From: Flavobacteriaceae bacterium
GTDB taxonomy: Bacteria > Bacteroidota > Bacteroidia > Flavobacteriales > Flavobacteriaceae
Direction of reading: 5' to 3'
DNA: 6,374 bases
NCBI GenBank assembly: GCA_023141985.1
Contig: JAGLKH010000287.1
Coordinates: 1-6,374, forward strand
In this document: in pieces, positions 1-5,712 of the stretch
How the letters are laid out: each line of letters opens with the position of its first letter
How positions within the stretch are numbered: the stretch's first letter is position 1
Notes under the pieces: generated by a model
Databases searched by the model: none
The model's input: only the letters and a program-made list of their open reading frames with translations
Told to the model about the DNA's origin: nothing
Program-made: the position numbers and the translations under genes

Positions 1-240
1 GATATTTACGAATTAGGATTAATATATGATGTTTTTGTAAACGAAGACCTTGATGTAAAAATCTTAATGACCTTAACTACACCGAATTGTCCTGTAGCAG
101 AAACACTACCTTTGGAGGTTGAAGAAAAAATAAAATCTATTGACGAAGTTAAAAGCTCAAAGGTAGAAATTACTTTCGATCCTCCCTGGAGTCAGGACTT
201 AATGAGTGAAGAAGCTAAATTAGAACTGGGGATGCTGTAA
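1..240 (+). CDS. DUF59/MIP18-family Fe-S assembly protein (SufT-like), C-terminal part
   Basis: This is a partial gene: the frame is open from base 1 and ends at TAA 238-240, giving 79 residues. The family is usually a little over 100 residues, so roughly 25 N-terminal residues lie outside the window. The visible part begins with DIYELGLIYDV, the typical start of the MIP18/DUF59 core. It contains the family hallmark TTPNCPVAE with the conserved cysteine at visible residue 30, and then FDPPWSQDLMSEEAKLELG, the usual C-terminal block. Known family members (SufT, PaaD-like, eukaryotic MIP18/CIA2) are cytoplasmic and help mature or deliver Fe-S clusters. In flavobacteria this gene commonly sits at the end of a suf gene group, next to sufE and just before DUF2480; the DUF2480 gene does follow here. 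The family assignment is strong, but the exact role (carrier or targeting factor) is inferred. Confidence 0.9.
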   Translation, partial: DIYELGLIYDVFVNEDLDVKILMTLTTPNCPVAETLPLEVEEKIKSIDEVKSSKVEITFDPPWSQDLMSEEAKLELGML

Positions 241-243
241 AGT

Positions 244-278
244 AGTGTTCAGTCACAGTATTCAGTATTCAGTGTTCA
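244..278. repeat. Degenerate CAGTATT heptamer tandem tract
   Basis: Just after the DUF59 stop codon there is a short tandem tract: AGTGTT (244-249), CAGTCA (250-255), CAGTATT (256-262), CAGTATT (263-269), CAGTGTT (270-276), then CA. Two units are exact and the flanking ones differ by one or two bases. It runs directly into an A9 tract (278-286). It is non-coding. From memory, similar CAGTATTCAGT runs are scattered between genes in flavobacterial genomes, but that cannot be checked here. Confidence 0.6.
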
Positions 279-316
279 AAAAAAAATTAGAATTGAGATT
301 TATAATTTCAATTCTA
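278..316. terminator. 13-bp hairpin beside an A9 tract; possible terminator
   Basis: The arms 288-300 and 304-316 are complementary over 13 bp with a single G-T pair (297/307) and a 3-nt loop (TAT, 301-303). On the plus strand the hairpin lies 47 nt after the DUF59 stop, but the sequence after it (TTCTAAAT) is a poor U-tract. On the minus strand the stem is followed by AA and then nine T residues (complement of 278-286), which is the textbook intrinsic-terminator shape, although no minus-strand gene reads into it. It may act as a bidirectional terminator for the end of the Fe-S operon, or block antisense transcription. The hairpin itself is directly visible; the function is inferred. Confidence 0.4.
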
Positions 317-333
317 TTCTAAATAAACTATAA

Positions 334-406
334 TGTCACCTTGAGCATTACTAAAATGAAAATGTATTTTCATTGAAAGTACATAGCGAAGCGAGCGAAA
401 GGTATC
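334..406. repeat. Degenerate dispersed intergenic repeat with internal palindrome
   Basis: The left edge reads GTCACCTTGAGC (334-345) and the right edge reads GAGCGAAAGGT (393-403). ACCTT (338-342) pairs with AAGGT (399-403). Nested inside are TACT/AGTA (349-352 with 378-381) and a 9-bp palindrome, AATGAAAAT (355-363) with ATTTTCATT (366-374). The edges resemble an intergenic repeat common in flavobacteria (roughly GTCACCTTGAGCG...TCGAAAGGT); this is recalled, not searched. It ends only about 10 nt before the DUF2480 start codon, so it occupies the 5' leader of that gene. No Bacteroidota-type promoter is apparent between it and the ATG. Confidence 0.5.
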
Positions 407-415
407 ACTTTTAAA

Positions 416-922
416 ATGGCAGACGAAATAGTAAATCGCGTTGCGAACAGTAAGTTAATAACTTTAAATCTTGAAGATTACTACCCTGAAGGTAAACGTC
501 TCGTTTTTGATATTAAAGATTGGTTGTTTGAAGGTTTAGTGTTACGTGAAAAAGACTTTAGGGAAAATATAAAAGCTCACGATTGGTCACAATATCAAGA
601 CCATTACATTGCACTCACTTGTTCTACAGATGCAATCATACCAGGTTGGGCATATATGTTAATTACAACACATTTAGATTCTTACGCAAAAAAAGTGCTT
701 ATTGGAGATCTAGAAACGCTTGAAACTTCAATTTATCAAGATGTTATTTTTGGTTTAAATGTTTCAGAATTTAAGGATAAGCCAATTATAATAAAAGGCT
801 GTTCTAATAAACCAGTTCCTAAAAATGCTTATATATTACTAACTTCAAAACTTTTGCCTGTTGCCAAGTCCATCATGTTTGGCGAGGCATGTTCTTCAGT
901 TCCATTATTTAAACGAAAATAA
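416..922 (+). CDS. DUF2480 family protein
   Basis: This encodes 168 residues with no signal peptide or membrane segment, so it is probably cytoplasmic. It matches the Bacteroidota DUF2480 family along its whole length: N-terminal MADEIVNRVANSKLITLNLE, central GWAYMLITTHL (about 77-87), and C-terminal FGEACSSVPLFKRK. The function is unknown. It has exactly three cysteines, C69 (LTCSTD), C129 (KGCSNKPVPK) and C159 (GEACSS). All three lie in segments that look like motifs rather than variable loops, which would suit metal or Fe-S binding, but that is inference. The start is well supported: MADEIVNRV is the usual family N-terminus and the next in-frame stop upstream is TGA at 374-376. It lies 175 bp after the DUF59 gene on the same strand, a neighbourhood often seen in flavobacteria and suggesting a link with Fe-S assembly. 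No clear promoter of its own is seen. Confidence 0.88.
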   Translation: MADEIVNRVANSKLITLNLEDYYPEGKRLVFDIKDWLFEGLVLREKDFRENIKAHDWSQYQDHYIALTCSTDAIIPGWAYMLITTHLDSYAKKVLIGDLETLETSIYQDVIFGLNVSEFKDKPIIIKGCSNKPVPKNAYILLTSKLLPVAKSIMFGEACSSVPLFKRK

Positions 923-969
923 ATTCTTTTTTATAGTTCTAAAAATCAAAGTGTTGCAATAAAAAATAT

Positions 970-1000
970 TTTGGTTAAATTTTTACAATACTTATATTTG
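970..1000 (+). promoter_or_regulatory. Bacteroidota sigma-A-type promoter for the DUF3078 gene
   Basis: TTTG at 970-973 is followed, after exactly 19 nt, by TATATTTG at 993-1000. This matches the Bacteroidota primary sigma consensus (-33 TTTG, -7 TAnnTTTG, spacing about 19-20). The transcript should start near 1005-1008, leaving a leader of about 25 nt before the ATG at 1032. It is the best promoter in the window and indicates that the DUF3078 gene is transcribed separately from the DUF2480 gene. Confidence 0.75.
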
Positions 1001-1031
1001 CATCCATTTTAAAACCCTAAATCACATTTTT

Positions 1032-1925
1032 ATGAAAAAAATATTATTATTATTATTCACATTTTTTATTGGACTAACTTCAATATTTGCACAAGAAGAC
1101 ACTAAAGAAGACACCCCTAAAGAGGGCTGGAAAAAATCTGGAAATATTTCCTTATTATTTAACCAATCTGCTTTTTCTAATTGGGTAGCCGGTGGACAAA
1201 ATAATATCGCCGGAAATTTAGGGATTAACTATGATTTTAATTACTTAAAAGACGACTGGACTTGGGATAACAAGTTTATAGCTGCCTATGGATTAACTAA
1301 AATCAAAGGGCAAGATTCGCAAAAAACCGATGATCGATTAGAATTGAATTCCCTTTTAGGAAAAAAAGCTAAAGGGTTATGGTTCTACTCTGCATTTTTA
1401 AATTTTAAAACACAAATGGACTCCGGTTTTAACAAGGATACCGGAATTAAAATCTCTCACTTTTTCTCTCCTGGATATTTACAATTTGGCCCTGGGATGT
1501 TATGGAAAAAAAGTGACAACTTAAAAGTTAATATCGCTCCTTTAACATCAAAAATAATTTTTGTGCATGGTGAATTTACCAATGCTGCTGCTTTAGGTTT
1601 AACTACAGAAGAGTTTAATGCTACAGGTGGTTATTTTGGAGTTGATGCTAATGAAACCACTCGCTTTGAATTTGGTGCTGCAATTGGTGCGTATTACAAA
1701 TTAACACTTATGAAAAATGTAACTATGGAAAACATTTTAAATCTTTATACTAATTATTTAGAGGACCCTCAAAATGTAGATTTAGACTATACTATGAATC
1801 TTGTAATGTCTATAAATAAATATTTGTCTGCCAACATAGCATTTCAAACAATTTATGATGATAATGCCTTTAAAGGTCTTCAAACCAGGGAAGTGTTTGG
1901 TATAGGTGTTAATTTTGGGTTTTAA
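1032..1925 (+). CDS. DUF3078 outer-membrane beta-barrel protein
   Basis: This encodes 297 residues. A type I signal peptide is clear: a KK start, a hydrophobic stretch (about 4-19), and a likely cut after IFA (residue 20) before Q21. A short acidic/lysine linker (EDTKEDTPKE) is followed by the DUF3078 hallmark GWKKSGNISLLFNQSAFSNW and then VAGGQNN, which recurs in Bacteroidota outer-membrane proteins. The rest consists of alternating aromatic/polar strands, as in a beta-barrel, ending in GIGVNFGF with the terminal phenylalanine typical of barrel proteins inserted by BamA. It therefore probably sits in the outer membrane. No substrate or partner is known for this family. The gene has its own promoter (970-1000) and converges with hflX, leaving only 13 nt between the two stop codons. 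Barrel and export calls are strong; the biological role is unknown. Confidence 0.88.
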   Translation: MKKILLLLFTFFIGLTSIFAQEDTKEDTPKEGWKKSGNISLLFNQSAFSNWVAGGQNNIAGNLGINYDFNYLKDDWTWDNKFIAAYGLTKIKGQDSQKTDDRLELNSLLGKKAKGLWFYSAFLNFKTQMDSGFNKDTGIKISHFFSPGYLQFGPGMLWKKSDNLKVNIAPLTSKIIFVHGEFTNAAALGLTTEEFNATGGYFGVDANETTRFEFGAAIGAYYKLTLMKNVTMENILNLYTNYLEDPQNVDLDYTMNLVMSINKYLSANIAFQTIYDDNAFKGLQTREVFGIGVNFGF

Positions 1926-1941
1926 TAAAACTATTTATTTA
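1922..1941. terminator. Weak AT-only stem between convergent DUF3078 and hflX ends
   Basis: AATAAA (1924-1929) pairs with TTTATT (1934-1939) across a 4-nt loop. TT/AA extend the stem past one bulged T (1940). The stem overlaps both stop codons (1923-1925 and 1939-1941). It contains no G-C pairs, so it would be a feeble terminator, but it is the only symmetrical structure in the 13-bp gap between the two convergent genes. Confidence 0.22.
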
Positions 1942-3147
1942 ATATTCATCATAATCAGGATACAAAAATTTGTTGTACGGGAAACGTGTAATATGAATTT
2001 GGCGCACTTCATCATAAACTCGTTTTTTAAAATCTTCAAGGTTCACTTTATTTAAAGCTGAAATAAATAATGCATTATCCCCTATTTTATTCATCCAAGT
2101 GTTTTTCCATTCTTGTAAAGAATAATTGGCCTTGGTTCTTACAGCAATTAAATCCTTATCATCAAAAGGTTCTGGCAAATAAGCATCAATCTTGTTAAAC
2201 ACCATAATCGTTGGTTTGTCTGAACTATTAATCTCTCCTAAAATTTTATTTACAGATTCGATATGTTCTTCAAAATTTGGATGTGAAATATCTACTACAT
2301 GTAATAACAAATCGGCTTCACGAACTTCGTCTAAAGTACTTTTAAACGATTCTACAAGTTGAGTAGGTAGTTTTCTAATAAACCCTACGGTATCACTCAT
2401 TAAAAAAGGCAGGTTTTTAATAACCACTTTTCTTACTGTGGTATCCAGGGTTGCAAATAATTTATTCTCTACAAAGACTTGAGACTTACTTACAACATTC
2501 ATAAGAGTAGATTTCCCAACATTGGTATAACCTACTAAAGCTACACGAACCATTTTACCACGATTGCCTCGCTGGACAGCCATTTGCTTGTCTATGGCCT
2601 TTATTTTCTGTTTTAGTAAAGAAATTTTATCTCTTACAATACGTCTATCCGTTTCTATTTCAGTTTCTCCAGGCCCACGCATTCCAATTCCCCCTTTTTG
2701 TCTTTCGAGGTGAGTCCACATTCCTTTTAAGCGTGGTAACAAATATTCACATTGGGCCAATTCTACTTGAGTTCTTGCATAACTGGTTTGAGCACGTTGT
2801 GCAAAAATATCCAGTATTAAATTAGTTCTATCTAATACTTTACAATCAAGAATCTTACTAATGTTTCTTTCTTGGGCTGGAGATAATTCATCGTCAAAAA
2901 TTGCAGTACCAATTTCATTGTCTTTAATAAATTGCCCGACATCAGCTATTTTTCCTTTGCCAATAAATGTTTTAGGATTGGGCGTGTCTAACTTTTGGGT
3001 AAATCGTTTAAGAACTTCTCCTCCGGCAGTGTATGTTAAAAACTCTAACTCATCTAAATATTCTTTAGACTTTTCTTCATTTTGTTCTCTAGAAATAACC
3101 CCTATTAAAACCGTTTTTTCTAAAGCAACATTTTTCTTTTCTATCAT
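1939..3147 (-). CDS. hflX: GTPase HflX, ribosome-splitting factor
   Basis: HflX is a cytoplasmic GTPase that binds the 50S subunit and splits stalled or idle ribosomes under stress. From the ATG at 3147 the product is 402 residues, near the family norm. The N-terminal HflX domain (about 10-170) ends in the signature GGIGMRGPGETEIETDRR (152-169), and a helical linker follows (about 170-198). The G domain has G1 GYTNVGKST (206-214), the switch I threonines in FATLDTT (231-237), G3 DTVG (252-255), G4 NKID (318-321) and G5 SAL (363-365). The C-terminus is YNKFLYPDYDEY. The frame can be extended to a TTG at 3174, but that codon lies inside a TACATTTG promoter element (3164-3171), and MIEKK...EKTVLIGV is the usual family start, so ATG 3147 is chosen. 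It is divergent from the EEP gene and apparently monocistronic. Identity is near certain. Confidence 0.96.
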   Translation of the reverse strand: MIEKKNVALEKTVLIGVISREQNEEKSKEYLDELEFLTYTAGGEVLKRFTQKLDTPNPKTFIGKGKIADVGQFIKDNEIGTAIFDDELSPAQERNISKILDCKVLDRTNLILDIFAQRAQTSYARTQVELAQCEYLLPRLKGMWTHLERQKGGIGMRGPGETEIETDRRIVRDKISLLKQKIKAIDKQMAVQRGNRGKMVRVALVGYTNVGKSTLMNVVSKSQVFVENKLFATLDTTVRKVVIKNLPFLMSDTVGFIRKLPTQLVESFKSTLDEVREADLLLHVVDISHPNFEEHIESVNKILGEINSSDKPTIMVFNKIDAYLPEPFDDKDLIAVRTKANYSLQEWKNTWMNKIGDNALFISALNKVNLEDFKKRVYDEVRQIHITRFPYNKFLYPDYDEY

Positions 3148-3163
3148 ATCTTGATTTAAGTTG

Positions 3164-3171
3164 CAAATGTA
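3164..3171 (-). promoter_or_regulatory. -7 promoter element of hflX (TACATTTG)
   Basis: On the minus strand TACATTTG (complement of 3164-3171) matches the Bacteroidota -7 consensus TAnnTTTG exactly and sits 16 nt before the hflX ATG (3147). No convincing TTTG -33 element is found 19-20 nt further upstream. The transcript would start at about 3155-3159, giving a very short leader of around 10 nt. This placement rules out the TTG at 3174 as the usual start codon. Confidence 0.55.
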
Positions 3172-3253
3172 CAAATAGAATGCTTTTGTTTTTAGTATTT
3201 TAGATTTATAAACGGTTAATTACTATCCTAAACACTAAATTTTATACTAAAAA

Positions 3254-4225
3254 ATGCCTTTTGAACCATTAGAAGAAAATAAAGTATCCGATTATTTTAC
3301 TATTGCATTTTATAATCTGGAGAATTTATTTGATACGTTTGATAATAAATATACTCGCGACGACGATTTTTTACCGACTTCAGAAAAACACTGGACAACA
3401 AAACGCTACAAAAAAAAGGTAAGAAAATTGGGATATACAATATCTAAAATAGGTTTTAAAACTTCTGGTAAACACCCTGTAATTATTGGGCTAGCGGAAG
3501 TAGAAAATAAACTGGTAATTAATGATTTGATACATTCAAAATTCTTAAAAACTAAAAATTACGATGTTGTACATTATGATTCGCCTGATGAAAGAGGAAT
3601 TGATGTCGCCCTTATTTATAATAAAGATTTTTTTAATGTAATTACTTCCGAAATATTCTCCTTAGATCTATATGACGAAAATGGAAAGGCAGACTATACT
3701 CGTGATATTTTGTTAGTTGAAGGCTCACTAAATAAAGAAAAAGTTTATGTTTTGGTAAACCATTGGCCTTCCAGGCGAGAAGGTGAGAAAGAAACCGAGC
3801 CTAATCGATTAAAAGCTTCAACTAAAGTTACCGAGGTTATAGATTTAATAAAGCAGCGAGAAGATAACCCTAAGATTATTGTTATGGGAGATTTTAATGA
3901 TAATCCTTACAATAAAAGTATTAAACAACTTGTAAGATCCCAAAATTTATTTAATCCCATGGTTACAATATTATCACATTTTAAAGGAAGTTTAAACTAT
4001 AGAAAACAATGGAATTTGTTTGACCAAATTCTTTTTTCTGCCAATTTTTTTGAATATAGGCCTAATACACATAATTTCTCTAAAGCCAATATTTTTGATA
4101 ATGAATTTTTAAAACAGTTTAAAGGAAAATATAGAGGCACTCCTTTTAGAACTTATGTTGGATTAAAATATAAAGGAGGATACAGCGATCATTTTCCTGT
4201 TTATATTCATTTAAAAAAGTCCTAA
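3254..4225 (+). CDS. Endonuclease/exonuclease/phosphatase (EEP) family protein
   Basis: This encodes 323 residues of the metal-dependent EEP fold (DNase I / exonuclease III / sphingomyelinase superfamily), which hydrolyses phosphodiester or phosphomonoester bonds. The active-site blocks appear in order: AFYNLENLFD (18-27), with the conserved asparagine N21; GLAEVEN with metal-binding E82 (79-85); DERGIDVALIYN (112-123); VNHWPSRR (168-175), with N169/H170; VMGDFNDNP (210-218), with D213/N215; and GYSDHFPV (309-316), with the catalytic D312-H313 pair. All key residues are present, so it should be active. There is no signal peptide, and an in-frame TAA at 3248-3250 rules out an upstream extension, so it is probably cytoplasmic, unlike many secreted relatives. 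It is divergent from hflX and convergent with the DUF5689 lipoprotein gene. The substrate (DNA, RNA, phospholipid or inositol phosphate) cannot be told from sequence. Confidence 0.9.
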   Translation: MPFEPLEENKVSDYFTIAFYNLENLFDTFDNKYTRDDDFLPTSEKHWTTKRYKKKVRKLGYTISKIGFKTSGKHPVIIGLAEVENKLVINDLIHSKFLKTKNYDVVHYDSPDERGIDVALIYNKDFFNVITSEIFSLDLYDENGKADYTRDILLVEGSLNKEKVYVLVNHWPSRREGEKETEPNRLKASTKVTEVIDLIKQREDNPKIIVMGDFNDNPYNKSIKQLVRSQNLFNPMVTILSHFKGSLNYRKQWNLFDQILFSANFFEYRPNTHNFSKANIFDNEFLKQFKGKYRGTPFRTYVGLKYKGGYSDHFPVYIHLKKS

Positions 4226-4255
4226 AATTATGAATACAAAAATCATTTATTTTTT
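4224..4255. terminator. Weak bidirectional AT-rich stem between convergent genes
   Basis: AAAAT (4224-4228) pairs with ATTTT (4249-4253), and ATGA (4230-4233) pairs with TCAT (4243-4246), around a 9-nt loop and a small internal loop (T against TT). The right arm runs into further T residues, and the left side has an A-tract (4213-4218) that would supply U residues on the opposite strand. It occupies nearly all of the 28-bp gap between the EEP and lipoprotein genes, which are convergent, so a shared terminator is expected here. The stem is short and low in GC. Confidence 0.3.
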
Positions 4256-5660
4256 ACATCCCGGTAACTTTTATATCATCAATATGATACCTGGTTTCAG
4301 CTCCGCCAGCTGCACCAAGGTATTTAAATGCTACGTGCACATCGCCACTTAAACATGAAATATTTACAGTTTTCGCTACAAAGCTACCAAATCCGCCATC
4401 ACCAATAGGAATATCTGCATCTAAAAAGTCCCATTCTGTTGTTGTAGGATCTCCGGTAAAATTCTCCGTAATAAAAGCAGTTAAAATTTGCCCTGTTTCA
4501 AAGTTAGCCGAAATGTTAAAGCTTAATTCTTCTTGAGTAGTACCATCTAAATTAATTGCCGGTGTAACTAACCATGCCTCTAATGGGTTTTCTCCAGTAC
4601 CAAAAGCAGATATTTTTATATAGGTGTCACCACTAAACGAACTGTCTTCATATCTTTCACTTCCTCCCGAAACGTTTACATTCGTCCAACCAAGCGCATC
4701 TAATTGACTTTCGCTGGTTATAGATTGAAAGTCTTCGTTAAATAGTGTTACGGCAGAAGATGTTGAACCGGTACAATTTAAAAATACCGGATCACAACGT
4801 TCGGTATTATCGAAAACTATATCTGCTGCACTATTAATAACCAACACATTATTATCATCTCCAAAATCTCTTGTGAAAATTGCCTGAATAGTTCCTTTGT
4901 TTTGTGGCACTTGTAAGGATTTAAAATCGGAAAAAGTACTCGTTTGTAAAGCTATTGTACCATTTTCGTCACAACTTTCTAATGTTCTAAAACCATCAAA
5001 TTCGTCAGAAGGTTCTCCTGCATAAGTAAAAGCAATACTGTTTCTATGTACTTGCATGTTTTCTAGCTGAATTAATGTGTTTTCATCAGCTTCAGTTAAT
5101 TCTCCAATAGTTATAAGTTTTGGCGTTAGAATTACCACTTCTGTTGATCTTATAATAAAATCTCTATATTCAAATTCTTGTATTTGTCCAATATCATTTC
5201 CTTCTGGTTTACCTATAGTATAAACACCATGAGATTCTCCAATAGCTAAACCATTCATTTTAATAAATACTTTTCTACCTACTTCATAAGTTTCATATAA
5301 TCCTTTTACATTTACTTCAACATTAAACCCAAGTCTTGGGTCAGCTGAGTCTGAACTTCCATCTACTTTATTTTGAATAACTATTTCTTCAAAAAAGTTT
5401 CCGGCCTGGTCACTTGATACTACATATCCCTCTATAAGCAATGGCCCCTCGTCTATCTCAATTACAGCAATTTCATCTCCATCACTAACTGCTTGCAAAT
5501 ATCTTGACACTAAATTTCGGAAAGTAGCATTAGCCTTTAATCCCGGGTCAGTAACAATTATATTCGGTGTGCTATAATCGTCATCATCTACACAAGATGA
5601 TAAAAATACCATAACCGTTAAAGCACTAAATAAGGTTAAAATTTTATTTGCTCTATTCAT
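4254..5660 (-). CDS. Surface lipoprotein with DUF5689 and choice-of-anchor J-like domains
   Basis: This encodes 468 residues. The N-terminus is a lipoprotein signal: a hydrophobic stretch ending in the lipobox LSSC with lipidated C23, followed at once by VDDDD. An acidic cluster right after the cysteine resembles the Bacteroidota lipoprotein export signal, so display on the outer face of the outer membrane is likely. Residues about 36-285 fit DUF5689, rich in beta strands and with OB-fold-like segments such as LLIEGYVVSSD (74-84) and LIQLENMQV (196-204). Residues about 305-468 look like a choice-of-anchor J / jelly-roll domain, from FNEDFQS (307-313) through WLVTPAINLDG (363-373) to YHIDDIKV (458-465). 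Such domains often bind carbohydrates or other polymers. There is no visible catalytic motif. It lies downstream of the TonB-dependent receptor on the same strand with a 171-bp gap and no obvious promoter, so co-transcription is likely. It probably acts as substrate-binding partner of that receptor (inference). Confidence 0.87.
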   Translation of the reverse strand: MNRANKILTLFSALTVMVFLSSCVDDDDYSTPNIIVTDPGLKANATFRNLVSRYLQAVSDGDEIAVIEIDEGPLLIEGYVVSSDQAGNFFEEIVIQNKVDGSSDSADPRLGFNVEVNVKGLYETYEVGRKVFIKMNGLAIGESHGVYTIGKPEGNDIGQIQEFEYRDFIIRSTEVVILTPKLITIGELTEADENTLIQLENMQVHRNSIAFTYAGEPSDEFDGFRTLESCDENGTIALQTSTFSDFKSLQVPQNKGTIQAIFTRDFGDDNNVLVINSAADIVFDNTERCDPVFLNCTGSTSSAVTLFNEDFQSITSESQLDALGWTNVNVSGGSERYEDSSFSGDTYIKISAFGTGENPLEAWLVTPAINLDGTTQEELSFNISANFETGQILTAFITENFTGDPTTTEWDFLDADIPIGDGGFGSFVAKTVNISCLSGDVHVAFKYLGAAGGAETRYHIDDIKVTGM

Positions 5661-5712
5661 GATACTATTTTTTTTGATATTATATTTTTCATGTGATTAT
5701 ATTTATTGTTTT

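Noticed and set aside
2861..3154. Plus-strand open frame of 97 codons antisense to hflX
   Set aside because: It lies wholly within the well-supported hflX gene, its translation is serine-rich low-complexity without recognisable domains, and no promoter or start context is seen. It is a shadow of hflX.
3196..3243. Possible -7 elements for the EEP gene (TAGATTTA at 3201-3208, TAAATTTT at 3236-3243)
   Set aside because: Each deviates from TAnnTTTG and neither has a TTTG at 19-20 nt upstream. In such AT-rich DNA these matches are expected by chance, so no promoter is called although one must exist in or before this gap.
3254..4225. EEP protein as a secreted nuclease
   Set aside because: There is no hydrophobic N-terminus, and an in-frame stop at 3248-3250 prevents extension to an upstream signal sequence.
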